From positions 62,001-126,000 of the forward strand of contig NZ_FXUF01000009.1 in the NCBI RefSeq assembly GCF_900182905.1: a DNA stretch of 64,000 nt, in the 5' to 3' direction. Source of the DNA: Anoxynatronum buryatiense (lineage in GTDB: Bacteria; Bacillota; Clostridia; Peptostreptococcales; Tindalliaceae). A program made the translations under genes and the position numbers. Positions within the stretch are counted from its first letter, which is position 1. Each line of letters opens with the position of its first letter. The notes beneath the pieces are model-generated. The model had not been told where the DNA came from. It worked only from the letters and a program-made list of their open reading frames with translations, and did not search any database. Shown here in pieces: positions 42,616-52,689 of this stretch.

Positions 42616-43919
42616 GCCCTTTCACCTCCGCAAGCCGCCTCTTCACCACTGGATTCAGTACAAATGACAGGTAACGGCACCTGTTGTAACTGTTCGGATA
42701 GATGAACACCATTCACTGCCAGTCTCACATCTTTCCCAGTCATCGAGCTGACCTGCCCCTTTGTCTGCTGGCGTCTCCACAATAGGATCACTGTCGAAAG
42801 CAGCCAGCTGACCACCGCTCCTGCCAGCAAAATCACCGGTAACCCGGTGACGCCTGTCTGTTCGATGGTATTGCCGGTGATTCGGGGAGCCAGTACGCTT
42901 CCCAGAGCCAGAAATGTAAAGACCACAGATGTGGCGCTTCCCACTGATTGGGGAAAGGCATCTGAAATCAGCACCACAATCACTGGAAAAACGCCTGCCA
43001 ACAGCAGTCCCATCAGCGGCAGCATGAACAGTGTCATCACCGGCGAAGGAAAAAGAACCCATACAGCCGTCACCAGCACATAGCCCGTCAGAACGCCTGT
43101 CAGGTAGCGTTCGTAACCCATTTTGTCGGCTAATCGTCCGGAAAAACCCCGCCCGATGGTGAACGTCATCCAAAAAACGGCGGGAATTAAGCTGTAGGGA
43201 ACCCACTGCTGGTTGCCTGCCTGAAACCAGTATTCACTAATCCATGAACCCACCGTCTGCTCGGTCAGGGGATATGCAAATGCCAGCAGCCCAATAAGCA
43301 GCAGCAGGCCACTGAACCCTTTTGAATGTTTACTGCCGCCAGTGACCGTTTCAGGAAAATGGATTCGCAGTAATAGTCCCTGCATTATGATCACCATCAC
43401 CAGGCAGACACCATAGGCCAACCGCCAGTTTCCCAGTCTTACTGTCCATGTGGCCAGCAGTGGTGCCACCACAGCTCCCAGGCCAAAAAATAAATTTAGA
43501 TAACCCACTTCTTTCCCTTTTCCACGGGTGGCAAGGGTGGCCATGGTCACACTGGCTCCCGTCTGATAGAGACCGAAGCCGCTGCCGGTGACAGTTAAAC
43601 CCGCCAGAAACCAGTGAAATTCCGTGGCAAATATCATCATGGCAAATCCTGTTGCCCACAGGATCCCTCCCAGTATCAACGTTTTCTTCCGATTCAGCCG
43701 GTCCATGATAAAGATTCCGGCAAACATGGAAATCAGCAGTCCGGCAGAAAGACCCGCCATAGCGCTGCCAGCCTGCTGAAAGCTAATTTGAAATGCATGC
43801 CGTATCTCGGGTAATAGTGCTGCCAATTGACTTCCTGAAACACCCATAATGAAAAATGACAGAAAGAGGAACAATTTCAGTGGTGTGTAAGAGCCGGCGG
43901 TTGCTGCACGATTCATCAT
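42612..43919 (-). CDS. Major facilitator superfamily transporter
   Basis: A 435-residue protein with twelve hydrophobic segments. LNRKKTLILGGILWATGFA is the cytoplasmic loop 2-3 motif and SGRLADKMGYERYLTG its counterpart in the second half. It resembles FucP/NarK-like sugar or glycerate transporters but the substrate is not readable. The ATG at 43919 has GGGAG 7 bases upstream. The C-terminal tail of about 45 residues after the last helix is polar. It is cotranscribed with the LacI gene. Confidence 0.88.
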   Translation of the reverse strand: MMNRAATAGSYTPLKLFLFLSFFIMGVSGSQLAALLPEIRHAFQISFQQAGSAMAGLSAGLLISMFAGIFIMDRLNRKKTLILGGILWATGFAMMIFATEFHWFLAGLTVTGSGFGLYQTGASVTMATLATRGKGKEVGYLNLFFGLGAVVAPLLATWTVRLGNWRLAYGVCLVMVIIMQGLLLRIHFPETVTGGSKHSKGFSGLLLLIGLLAFAYPLTEQTVGSWISEYWFQAGNQQWVPYSLIPAVFWMTFTIGRGFSGRLADKMGYERYLTGVLTGYVLVTAVWVLFPSPVMTLFMLPLMGLLLAGVFPVIVVLISDAFPQSVGSATSVVFTFLALGSVLAPRITGNTIEQTGVTGLPVILLAGAVVSWLLSTVILLWRRQQTKGQVSSMTGKDVRLAVNGVHLSEQLQQVPLPVICTESSGEEAACGGERA

Positions 43920-44007
43920 CAATCAACTCCCTTCATACTACCATAAACCTTTGAAATCCTGACATTCCTCAGGACTACCACTCACCCTATTGAGGAATGC
44001 AGTCGAT

Positions 44008-44021
44008 TGCACACGTGTGCA
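44008..44021. promoter_or_regulatory. Candidate LacI operator
   Basis: A perfect 14-base palindrome TGCACACGTGTGCA, with a central CG as in LacI-family operators, 88 bases upstream of the MFS-LacI pair. Confidence 0.55.
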
Positions 44022-44028
44022 TTTCTTC

Positions 44029-44058
44029 AAAAAAAAGATTGCACCTAACGTGCAATCT
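44029..44058 (-). terminator. Terminator after the propeller-GGDEF gene
   Basis: On the minus strand AGATTGCAC pairs with GTGCAATCT around a 5-base loop and is followed by a run of eight T. It shares the TTGCAC half-site with the nearby palindrome, but the T run makes a terminator more likely than an operator. Confidence 0.7.
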
Positions 44059-44159
44059 CATTATACCGATTTCACTCATTCATGTCAATCATTCATTTTT
44101 TTCTGCCAGTCTTGCCACCTTAACAGTCTTACTTGATCTCCGATGATTTCTTCGTGGCT

Positions 44160-47100
44160 TCAGTCATGAGTATGCGACGATTCCCAACTGACACAAATCC
44201 GGTTTCTGCCCTGCTCTTTTGCCAGGTAAAGAGTTCGATCCGCTTCTTGCAGCAGTTTTTCCGCTGTCATCTCTTTGTCGGGGATGATGGAGACCACACC
44301 CAGGCTGGTGGTCATTTCAAAGGAGTGGCCCAGATATTCTCCCATTGCCTCGCTTTTTTCAACCGCTTCTTTAATGTTCTGTGCCACCCGAAGGGCACCC
44401 TCCTGCCCGGTATCGTATAGCACCACCACATATTCATCCCCTCCAAAACGGGCAATGAAGTCGGTTGTTCGGGGGAGCACCGCTGTTGCAGCCTTGCCGA
44501 CAGTGACCAACACTTTGTCTCCCACCACATGACCGAAGCGGTCATTAATTTCCTTAAAATGATCAATATCGAACATTAACAACGAAAAGGGAACCTGGCT
44601 GCGTTTTGCCAGTTGCAAATGTTCTTCCATCATGGTGTTGAAGTAACGTCGGTTGAACAGCCCGGTGAGGGGGTCACGGGTGGAAAGATGCTCCAACTGC
44701 CGGTTGGCTTCTTCCAGCTTCAGGTTCATGGCAGCCAGTGTTTCATTTCGCCTGCCCACCAGGCGACTTTCCCGAATTTGCATCAGAAAGGCAAAGAGTG
44801 CAATGATCAAAACGCCGTATCCCACATAAGCCAAACTGCTTCGGTACCAGGGTGTTGCAATGACAAAACTCACCATTGCAGGTTCAGTAACAGCTCCCCG
44901 AACGGTTTCTGCCTTGACAAGCAGGCGGTATTCTCCCGGTGGGAGATTGGAATAAGTGGCATAATCACGGTTTCCGGAATGAATCCAGTCTTGATCAAAG
45001 CCTTCCAGATAGTGGGAAAACCTTACTTTATCAGGTGCATCATAATCCAGTGCCGCAAAACGGAAGCTGAGAAAGGTATCCTGAGGGCCAAAATGCAGGG
45101 TTTCATCGTTGAAAAACATGCGTTCAGGCTGATAGGGATTCTGAAAAAGATCAATACCTGTAATATATACCGGAGGAATCACAGTGGGTCCCTGATCTTT
45201 CATCCCTGAAATGACTGTAATGCCATGAACACCTCCAAAATAAAGGTCGCCGTTTTCATCTTTATAATGAGCACTGTTGAACTCCCAGCCGCCAATGCCG
45301 TCATCTGGTGTCAGAGCCAAAAAATCTTCTGTTTCAGGATCAAAAACAGAAATGCCGCTGTGAGTGGCGATCCACAACCGCCCGTCATCTCCCACAAGCA
45401 TTCCCGTTACCACATTGCTGGACAATCCATCTTCTTCAATGTAGGTGGTAAAGGTGTCGGTGGATTCATTGTATCGGGCAATCCCGCCGCCCACTGTACC
45501 CACCCAGATCTGTCCCTGGTCATCCTCCAGAATGGTTCGAATGGTGTTGCTGGCCAGTTGAGTTTTATCACCTGACAGTCGCCGGTGCGTTCGAAAACGG
45601 TCACTGCCCGGCTCAAGTACGTTGAGTCCATTGTTGGTTCCCACCCAAACACGGTTGTTGCCGTCAACATGAATCGCATAGATCAGATTGTCAGACAGGG
45701 AACTGTCAGCCTGGCCGGTATGTTCAAAATGCGTCAGGTTACCCGTAGTGAAATGATATCTGAAAACACCATGGGTATAAGTGCCAATCCACAGGTAGTT
45801 CTCCTGTTGCGCCAGTGCGTAGACAATCACATCTTCCGGAAGCTCTGTCAGCAGCGAAAATGTATCTGTTTCAGAATGATAGATCACTACGCCGGCACCC
45901 GTTCCCAGCAACAACTGACCCTCGTCGGTACAGTGAAGTGCCACCACGCTGTCCGAAGGCAGTGATTCGGGGTTATCAGGGTCATGCCTGTACTTAACCA
46001 TAGTATCTGTTTCCGTGTCGTAGCGTTCCACCCCACTGTTGTAAACTGAAATCCAAAGCCGATTTAATTGGTCTTTCACCACGGTGTTTATTTTGCCTGC
46101 ACTCAGACTCTGGCTGTTTTCAGGGTCATTGCTAAGCCGCACATAATTGGTTTTGCGTGGATTTACCTTGCTGAGGCCTCCGCCGTTGGTACCAATCCAG
46201 AGAATGCCGGAGTGATCTTCCAGCAGAGAATAGACCACCGAGTGAGGCAGTATATGGCCTTCGCCTTCGCCTGAAAAGTGATAGGATCTTCCGTCGGGCA
46301 GCTCTGCGTAAAGACCGCCGCCCCAAGTACCCACCCAGCGGGTGCCGTCACGGGTGGTTGTCATCGCATATACCCGGTTGTCTTCATAGGTGATGGTCTC
46401 GACATCACTTGTCTCCAGATTCACCATTGCCACGCCGCCGTCCCACAAGCCCAGCGTCAGCATGCCTGGAATCTCTTCATGGATGGTCATCACATAAGAA
46501 GTAGGCAAATCCAATTCAAGGGTTTCAATGTTATCTGTTACAGGATTATAGTAGAGCAATCCCTCATAACTGCCCACCAGAAGCCGATTGCCCGTATCAA
46601 CGTGAAGTGCCCGTACCACATCGCCTGGAACATCGTATTGTTTCAACGTGCCTGTCTGAGGGTCAATTCGGTTCAGGCCCTTCATGGTGCCCACCCACAT
46701 ATCCCCCTGATGATCCGGGTGAATGGCAATGACCACAGGATTGGACAAGCCATCGTCTTCCACCGTATAGTTGATAAAGGTATTTTCGTCAATAAGCAGC
46801 CGTGAGATCCCCTGGTAGGTGCCGATCCACAGTTCATGGAGTACTTCGTCGTAATACATGGTTTGAATCAGATTGTGCACCAGCCCTTCATCATCAAAGG
46901 GATTATGGCGAGTGACATACATGTACCGTCCGTCAAAACGGTTCAGCCCACCCTGTGTGCCAAACCAGAGGAAACCATTGCGGTCTTCAATCATCGAAGA
47001 CACTGAAAGATTTGAAAGACCGTCATCCCGATTTAAGTACTCAAATGATGGCAAGGTGGATTCTTCCCAGAAGGCCTGCACTGATCCCACTGTCATACCC

Positions 47101-47180
47101 GCCAGAAAAATACAACAGACAATCAAAATGGCTGCCAAGCGTATAGTATGGATCAATGAACAGCTGTCTGATTTTTTCAA
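44160..47180 (-). CDS. Two-component-type beta-propeller sensor with diguanylate cyclase domain
   Basis: A 1006-residue protein. After an N-terminal signal/anchor come about fourteen propeller strands of the two-component regulator propeller type (for example FLWFGTQGGLNRFDG, LWIGTYQGISRLL, IWVGTVGGGIARYN), then a Y_Y_Y domain (YATYSNLPPGEYRLLVKAE), one membrane helix near 785-805, a coiled coil and a GGDEF domain. The signature is GGDEY (913-917) with an RTTD inhibitory I-site before it, so c-di-GMP synthesis is likely. The start is a TTG with GGAGGG just upstream, overlapping the stop of the EAL gene as TTGA. The propeller probably senses something outside the cell. Confidence 0.9.
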   Translation of the reverse strand: MKKSDSCSLIHTIRLAAILIVCCIFLAGMTVGSVQAFWEESTLPSFEYLNRDDGLSNLSVSSMIEDRNGFLWFGTQGGLNRFDGRYMYVTRHNPFDDEGLVHNLIQTMYYDEVLHELWIGTYQGISRLLIDENTFINYTVEDDGLSNPVVIAIHPDHQGDMWVGTMKGLNRIDPQTGTLKQYDVPGDVVRALHVDTGNRLLVGSYEGLLYYNPVTDNIETLELDLPTSYVMTIHEEIPGMLTLGLWDGGVAMVNLETSDVETITYEDNRVYAMTTTRDGTRWVGTWGGGLYAELPDGRSYHFSGEGEGHILPHSVVYSLLEDHSGILWIGTNGGGLSKVNPRKTNYVRLSNDPENSQSLSAGKINTVVKDQLNRLWISVYNSGVERYDTETDTMVKYRHDPDNPESLPSDSVVALHCTDEGQLLLGTGAGVVIYHSETDTFSLLTELPEDVIVYALAQQENYLWIGTYTHGVFRYHFTTGNLTHFEHTGQADSSLSDNLIYAIHVDGNNRVWVGTNNGLNVLEPGSDRFRTHRRLSGDKTQLASNTIRTILEDDQGQIWVGTVGGGIARYNESTDTFTTYIEEDGLSSNVVTGMLVGDDGRLWIATHSGISVFDPETEDFLALTPDDGIGGWEFNSAHYKDENGDLYFGGVHGITVISGMKDQGPTVIPPVYITGIDLFQNPYQPERMFFNDETLHFGPQDTFLSFRFAALDYDAPDKVRFSHYLEGFDQDWIHSGNRDYATYSNLPPGEYRLLVKAETVRGAVTEPAMVSFVIATPWYRSSLAYVGYGVLIIALFAFLMQIRESRLVGRRNETLAAMNLKLEEANRQLEHLSTRDPLTGLFNRRYFNTMMEEHLQLAKRSQVPFSLLMFDIDHFKEINDRFGHVVGDKVLVTVGKAATAVLPRTTDFIARFGGDEYVVVLYDTGQEGALRVAQNIKEAVEKSEAMGEYLGHSFEMTTSLGVVSIIPDKEMTAEKLLQEADRTLYLAKEQGRNRICVSWESSHTHD

Positions 47181-49513
47181 GATGAACCCTCCTCTCCCGG
47201 GCATATTTTGTCACTGGATAAAACTGTTCGTTGATTCATACCCGATTTCGAAAGAAATACGCCGGTAAGGTCACTTGAAGGCATGGGGCGGTAATAGTAA
47301 TAGCCCTGCAGCAAATCACAGCCATACTGATCAAGCATATCTGCCTGCGCCTTGGTTTCCACCCCTTCGGCCACCACTTTTTTATCAAGGGCATGAGCCA
47401 GGTGAACCAGCGTTTGCACAATTGCCTGATGCTTATCACTTTTTTCAAGATCACAAATAAAGGATTTATCGATCTTCAGTTCCTGTACCGGCATGGTCTG
47501 CAGGCGATTCATGGAAGAAAACCCAGTTCCAAAATCATCCAGCGATATCTCCAATCCCAATGCTTTGATCTGTTCCAGGTTCACCATGGTTTCTTTGGGA
47601 TTCATCATAGCAATACTTTCGGTGATCTCCAGCTTCAGGGTGGTGCGTGAGATCCCGGGCTGTTGCAGCTGTTTCTTCAAACGATTTAAAAAGAGCGGAT
47701 GTTGCAGCTGTTTGATGGAGATGTTCACCGATACCGGTACCAGTTCAATGCCCATGTGCCACCAATGCTCCAAATGGGTGTTTACCTGATTCAGCAGCCA
47801 CCAGCCTATGTCCAGGATTTGTCCTGTTTCTTCGGCAATGGGGATAAACTGCCCCGGCGGTATCATTCCTTTCGAGGGATGCCGCCACCGTAACAAAGCT
47901 TCAACGCCTTTGATAGCCCCTGTATGAGCTTCCACCTGCGGTTGATAATAGACTTCAAACTCCTGTAATTCCAGTGCCTGGCGAAGTCCTGCACCAGTCT
48001 CCAGTTTGTAGCGAATATGTTCATGAAGGTCACGGGAGTAATAGGCTGCTGCATTTCTTCCCCGCTTTTTTGCCAGGTACATGGCAGCATCTGCATGAGC
48101 AAATAATGTCTGAGGATTCTGTGCATCAGCAGGGTAGAAAGCGATTCCAACTGAAGTGCTTAGGTAAAGATCCAGTTCGTTAATTTTCATAGGTTGATTC
48201 ATGGCACTCAGCAGCTGATCCACAAATTGGTGAAGCCCTTGCCGCTCTTTCATCTGTTTCATGCAAATCATGTACTCATCCCCCCCCAGCCGGGCGATCA
48301 TGGCATTGTTTGGGCGAAGATCTTTCAGTCGGGCTGCCACTTCCACCAGAACAAGATCACCCACTTCATGACCGTACATGTCATTAATCAGTTTGAAGTC
48401 ATCAAGATCCATCAGCAGAAACGCCACCTCTGACTGTTCCAAATCCCCTTCCTCGATGGCTTGCTGGAGATAATCATTGAATGCACGCAGATTGGGAAGT
48501 CCTGTCAGTTCATCGTGATATGCCATGTGTTTCAGACGTTCTTCACTGATCCGCAGCAACCGGTCCTGCTGGTGCAACTGATCCAGCTGGTCTCCCAGCA
48601 CCTCTTCCATGGCGCGAATTTGCTGATATGATGCTCTCAGTTCGGTCATCTGGCGCCGAATAACGCCATAACGTACGGTCATGAGCAATACCGCCAACCC
48701 CAGGCCGCCCAGCAGCATTCTCTGATACTGCTGCTGCCGTTGTCGGGCCAGACTGTCTGCTGAGGGTTTATGAAAATACTTTTGATAGATGCGTTCATAG
48801 GTACCATTTGCCTGCAGGGTTGCCAGCCGTTCGTTGATCAGCGAAACCAGTTCAGGCCGTTCTTTTGAGATTCCAAAGTGGTAATCTCTGGGATATAAAT
48901 CAGTTGCATGGGCCACCACCCGGCCCTGAAGCCTGTTTTGAATGAGGAAGTGACGAAGTGCCTGCTCTTCGGCAAAAATCAAATCTATTTGACCGGCCAG
49001 AAGTGCCTGCACAGCCACATTCAGATTGCGGTAAACTTGATGAGGCTCGACTCCCAGCCGTTCTTTGAGAAGTACTTCATCTGAATAGCTCTGTCCGACA
49101 CCGATCCGATAATCGGCCAGCAACTCCATGGAAAACCCCGAGAGTTCAGCGGTACCAAAGAAGCCATTTGTAACACCGGCAATGGGATTCGAGAACAGCA
49201 TTACTTCGCTGCGCGCCTCTGTTTTTGCAAGCGAACTGATCACATCTGCCCTTCCACTTTCAATGTGTTCCAGGACATTGATCCAGTTCATTCCCTGAAC
49301 TTGAAGATGGTAATCTGTGCCTGCCATGATGTATTCCAAAAGCTCCACATCAAAGCCATCCAGTCCGGCCCCAGACGCATAAGAATAGGGCGGATACGTA
49401 TCGTCCGCATAATAACGAACGACCGTCGCTTCCGCCCGGTTTGTAATGGTCATGCCGATTAAAATGATCGCAAGGGTTGCCAGTAACACTTTTTTTATTA
49501 TCAACCGCTTCAT
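47177..49513 (-). CDS. SBP-3 sensor GGDEF-EAL protein
   Basis: A 778-residue protein. A signal peptide/helix is followed by a family 3 solute-binding sensor (about 31-250; YYADDTYPPYSYASGAGLDG, then IDLIFAEEQAL), a membrane helix at about 267-282, a coiled coil, a GGDEF domain with GGDEY at 410-414 and an EAL domain with EALLRW at 538-543 and LDDFGTGFSSM. No RxxD I-site stands before GGDEY. The EAL metal and Lys residues look intact, so phosphodiesterase activity is likely and cyclase activity possible. The binding domain resembles amino-acid sensors. It is the upstream partner of the propeller gene, overlapping it by four bases. Confidence 0.92.
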   Translation of the reverse strand: MKRLIIKKVLLATLAIILIGMTITNRAEATVVRYYADDTYPPYSYASGAGLDGFDVELLEYIMAGTDYHLQVQGMNWINVLEHIESGRADVISSLAKTEARSEVMLFSNPIAGVTNGFFGTAELSGFSMELLADYRIGVGQSYSDEVLLKERLGVEPHQVYRNLNVAVQALLAGQIDLIFAEEQALRHFLIQNRLQGRVVAHATDLYPRDYHFGISKERPELVSLINERLATLQANGTYERIYQKYFHKPSADSLARQRQQQYQRMLLGGLGLAVLLMTVRYGVIRRQMTELRASYQQIRAMEEVLGDQLDQLHQQDRLLRISEERLKHMAYHDELTGLPNLRAFNDYLQQAIEEGDLEQSEVAFLLMDLDDFKLINDMYGHEVGDLVLVEVAARLKDLRPNNAMIARLGGDEYMICMKQMKERQGLHQFVDQLLSAMNQPMKINELDLYLSTSVGIAFYPADAQNPQTLFAHADAAMYLAKKRGRNAAAYYSRDLHEHIRYKLETGAGLRQALELQEFEVYYQPQVEAHTGAIKGVEALLRWRHPSKGMIPPGQFIPIAEETGQILDIGWWLLNQVNTHLEHWWHMGIELVPVSVNISIKQLQHPLFLNRLKKQLQQPGISRTTLKLEITESIAMMNPKETMVNLEQIKALGLEISLDDFGTGFSSMNRLQTMPVQELKIDKSFICDLEKSDKHQAIVQTLVHLAHALDKKVVAEGVETKAQADMLDQYGCDLLQGYYYYRPMPSSDLTGVFLSKSGMNQRTVLSSDKICPGEEGSS

Positions 49514-49659
49514 TGGAGACTCCTTTGGAAGCCGGCGTTTACCCAGATGCTTTCAAGCAGGTCAGCTGCCGTACCAAAGCCATTTTATCAAAAAAACCGG
49601 CCCCTCTGCAACTTATTTCTTTTATCTTATCCTGACAAAATCAGCCGTTCTTATCATAT

Positions 49660-51414
49660 TTATGTCAACCTGAACTGTCCCACAGCCGTCTGAAGTTCCT
49701 GGGCAAGCACCGCCAGTTCATGGCTGGAGGAAGCAATTTCCTGCATGGAAGCAGTCTGCTGCTGTGCCGCTGCCGATACGTTCTGCACTTCAGATGCCAC
49801 ACTTTCTGCCGACTTGCGGATGATTTCCGCTGCCTGGGAAACGTTGCGACTCCCTGAAGTTACCTGTCCAGTGACTTCATTCACCTCCCCAACGGCTTCA
49901 TTCATCTGCTGAATCAACGTGACAATGGATTTGAAGGCAGCTTCAGCATCCTGTACCACTTCCATACCTGAGGCTACCTGCAGCGTTCCGGTTTCCATGA
50001 CTTCATTAGCCCGACTGATGTTATTGTCGTTATCCATAATGAGGTGATTGATTTCTTCAGTGGCCTGCTGAGATTCCTCTGCAAGCTTTCGCACTTCATC
50101 TGCCACCACAGCAAATCCTTTTCCCTGTTCGCCGGCTCTTGCTGCCTCAATGGCTGCATTAAGTGCCAGTAAATTGGTTTGTTCTGCAATGCTTCGAATA
50201 ACGCCGATGATCTCGTTCATCTTTCGGCTGCTTTCAGTGATCTGTATCAGGCCACCTTTTACCTGGTGATGGCTGGTTTGAATTTCCTGCATCTGAAGAC
50301 TTACCCGATTCATTTCCTGTTGGCCTTTTTCAGATTCACCCCTCACAGAGTGGCTTAATGATTCAATGCCTCCAATATGCTGCGCCACCTGCTCCATGCC
50401 TTGTGTGATGTGGCTGATTTCCTGTGTAACCGCCAATATGGATTTCATTTGGCTGTCAGCACTTACTGCCACATGTGTGGCAGACCCAGCCACATTCTGT
50501 GAAGCTTCAGCAGATTGTCCCGTGGTAGCTGTCAGTTGTTCAGAAGCGGCAGCCACTCTTTGAGAGGATGTGACAATTCCTGCAATCAACTGGCGAAAAA
50601 CATCAATGGTCTGTTGCAATACCAGCGCCAGCGAACCGATCTCATCCTTCCTTTTCAGTAAAGATGGTGCAACATCAACGGAAAAGTCACCTCTCCCAAT
50701 ATAACTTGCCTGATTTTCCAGCTGTTTTAATGGTGTCAGCATGAGTTTGGAAGTGCCCAGCATAAGAATGGCGATCCCCAGCAGGGAAAGGATACTCATG
50801 ATGAAGATCATGCGCATGCGTATGCCCGCCACCATTTCACCCACCAAAGACGCGGGATAATCTCCTCCCAGCACACCCACCACCTGACCAGCTTCATTGA
50901 AAACCGGTATTTTGCTGGTCACCAACGCACCCCACTCTTCAGTCTCGTAAATCTCAATCATCACTTCCTGGCCGCTGAAAACCAGCTGTGCATCTTCAAT
51001 TTCGTCAGGTTCCACTTCATCGCCAAATGCACTGAAATCATCACTGGCAGGGTCACCACCATCGACTATGTATACCAGGGTGCCATCTGTCAAAAACGCT
51101 TCTGTATATAGATATTGGAGACCCGTAGCGATTTTAACCTGTTCCAGGTAACGACGTAACGGTTCATAATAGGAGTGTTGTGCAGAAGCCATCTGCACCA
51201 TCTCCTGAAAAGCGTCACCATTAATCTGAACAGCAGTCGCCCGGAGAATGCCCAGCTGTTCTGACATAAGCTGTTCTGTCAGATTCTTTCTGTATGTATC
51301 CACCACCGCCATGACAACGGCTGCATTCAGCAGCACCAGTATTGCTGTCAGCAGCCAGAATACCCGGCCTTTCAACGATCCTCTTTTTTGATTGACTTTA
51401 ATGCCGCTTCCCAT
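49660..51414 (-). CDS. Methyl-accepting chemotaxis protein with extracellular Cache-type sensor
   Basis: A 584-residue chemoreceptor. A membrane helix near 17-38, an extracellular region with [20 protein letters not shown] and [12 protein letters not shown] (Cache-like), a second helix near 200-222, a HAMP region ([20 protein letters not shown]) and a signalling domain whose hairpin tip reads [20 protein letters not shown]. The tip is complete, so it should couple to CheA/CheW. GGAGG lies 6 bases before the ATG. No chemotaxis genes adjoin it. Confidence 0.95.
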   Translation of the reverse strand: MGSGIKVNQKRGSLKGRVFWLLTAILVLLNAAVVMAVVDTYRKNLTEQLMSEQLGILRATAVQINGDAFQEMVQMASAQHSYYEPLRRYLEQVKIATGLQYLYTEAFLTDGTLVYIVDGGDPASDDFSAFGDEVEPDEIEDAQLVFSGQEVMIEIYETEEWGALVTSKIPVFNEAGQVVGVLGGDYPASLVGEMVAGIRMRMIFIMSILSLLGIAILMLGTSKLMLTPLKQLENQASYIGRGDFSVDVAPSLLKRKDEIGSLALVLQQTIDVFRQLIAGIVTSSQRVAAASEQLTATTGQSAEASQNVAGSATHVAVSADSQMKSILAVTQEISHITQGMEQVAQHIGGIESLSHSVRGESEKGQQEMNRVSLQMQEIQTSHHQVKGGLIQITESSRKMNEIIGVIRSIAEQTNLLALNAAIEAARAGEQGKGFAVVADEVRKLAEESQQATEEINHLIMDNDNNISRANEVMETGTLQVASGMEVVQDAEAAFKSIVTLIQQMNEAVGEVNEVTGQVTSGSRNVSQAAEIIRKSAESVASEVQNVSAAAQQQTASMQEIASSSHELAVLAQELQTAVGQFRLT

Positions 51415-51733
51415 AGTCTTCCTCCTTCAGGTGTGTGTTTCTGTTGTTCGCGTCATTTTCGCGGAAATTCCCCATTGATTGGAATATTCTTGCAATTATC
51501 ATGCCATTTGAGCGTCTCTTGGATCTTTACGCTCAAACCCTCTCCATAACAAAAGCCAAGATGTCATCCACTGGCTGATTTCTGCTGTTTGAGTCTGATT
51601 TTTGAGACCAATGGCGTTCTTTCATCCTCTTGTCAATGGATTTCAACTTCTTATCATCCATGTCTCAAAAAAAAGAAAACACCGAAGGCGTTTTCCAAAT
51701 AATGAGAATAAATATCGTTTGTCCGTTTACTTC
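51415..51733. other. Intergenic region, promoter side of the chemoreceptor
   Basis: About 320 bases between a chemoreceptor start and the end of the next minus-strand gene. It contains the terminator at 51667-51695; no ORF, riboswitch or convincing promoter was recognised in the rest. Confidence 0.6.
51667..51695 (-). terminator. Terminator after the small secreted protein gene
   Basis: On the minus strand GAAAACGCC pairs with GGTGTTTTC around TTC, followed by eight T. Confidence 0.85.
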
Positions 51734-52144
51734 TTACTGATCTTCAAGGTCAGTATCGAGGATGGTTCTGATCTCCTCCACTTTTTCGGCAGTCAAAGGT
51801 TTTGTGCGATGTTTTGCCTCAACAGATGCCATCATCCCTTCGCCGTTTTCCCAAAACCAGAAGCTGCTATGGTGAATGACGCTGCTGCCATCAATCAGAT
51901 AAACCGCCACATCTGGATACCGGAGGGTTTCGGGTTCTCCTTCGGGTTCTCCTTCAGCCATGCAACCACGGTAAAAAGCCTGGTATTCAGCGACCCGCTC
52001 ATCTTCAATACGTCCCATCAAAACCGCCTTACCTTCCTCTCCCTGACGGTACAGTTCAAGCTGAACAGGTTGTTCTTCTGTTGTCATATGGAGAAAAACG
52101 GCAATCAACATAATCATCCCAACGAGAATCAGTGACTTCTTCAT
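51734..52144 (-). CDS. Small secreted or membrane-anchored protein, unknown
   Basis: A 136-residue protein that I do not recognise. An N-terminal hydrophobic segment (MKKSLILVGMIMLIAVFLHM) should export or anchor it; there is no lipobox Cys. The outer part is acidic, with a GEPEGEPE stretch encoded by a short direct DNA repeat (GGTTCTCCTTC twice near 51934-51956) and a C-terminal helix rich in Glu. DVAVYLIDGSSVIHH looks like a beta-strand pair. It overlaps the upstream pyrophosphohydrolase gene by four bases (ATGA), so the two are cotranslated. No function can be assigned. Confidence 0.6.
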   Translation of the reverse strand: MKKSLILVGMIMLIAVFLHMTTEEQPVQLELYRQGEEGKAVLMGRIEDERVAEYQAFYRGCMAEGEPEGEPETLRYPDVAVYLIDGSSVIHHSSFWFWENGEGMMASVEAKHRTKPLTAEKVEEIRTILDTDLEDQ

Positions 52145-52488
52145 ACCTGATCATCCTCAGTTGCTTCCTCTGCTTCCACCACTGCTTTTAGTAGCAGGCG
52201 TCTCTGAAAGGCCCCGCGTCGTTCGCTCTTCATCAGGCGCAACTCTTCAAACTCAGTTCGGGAAACACATCGAAAATCCAAAATGGCATAAATAACCTCC
52301 ACCAGATCCACCAGCTCATCAATGCTGTGTGTTTCATGGTATTCGGCCGCTTCCTCATCCAGTTTTTCATGCAGTTTTTCAAGATATTCACCGGGGTCAA
52401 GGATTTCTGTCACCGCTTTTTTACCTGAAGCTTCAATAATTTCTGGTATTCTGTCTCGAATGAGTTTCTGGTATTCAATGGATTTCAT
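52141..52488 (-). CDS. MazG-like nucleoside triphosphate pyrophosphohydrolase
   Basis: A 115-residue protein of the all-alpha NTP pyrophosphatase group, close to phosphoribosyl-ATP pyrophosphohydrolase-like proteins. KLIRDRIPEIIEASGKKAV at the start is typical; the acidic helices KLDEEAAEYHETHSIDELVD supply the E-x2/3-E...D metal-binding pattern. It probably hydrolyses a non-canonical or damaged NTP. The start at 52488 is the second of two tandem ATGs, 5 bases after GGAGG; the reading to 52527 has no ribosome site. Confidence 0.82.
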   Translation of the reverse strand: MKSIEYQKLIRDRIPEIIEASGKKAVTEILDPGEYLEKLHEKLDEEAAEYHETHSIDELVDLVEVIYAILDFRCVSRTEFEELRLMKSERRGAFQRRLLLKAVVEAEEATEDDQV

Positions 52489-52689
52489 CATATCCTCCTG
52501 TAACAACGTGATTTCATTAATCAACAAACATCTTAACGGCTGAGTTAACTTTCATTTTCTATATTATACCATTAGCATTGACATATTTCGACTGTCGCTG
52601 AACATGAAACAAACCGGCACGTCTGCTGATTCAACAGTCGATACCGGGCTATGATTATTTTCTGGTGAACTTAAGAGATACCGGTGTTG

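Noticed and set aside
44036-44058. Second LacI operator (shared TTGCAC half-site)
   Set aside because: On the minus strand it is followed by eight T directly behind the propeller gene's end, so a terminator explains it better.
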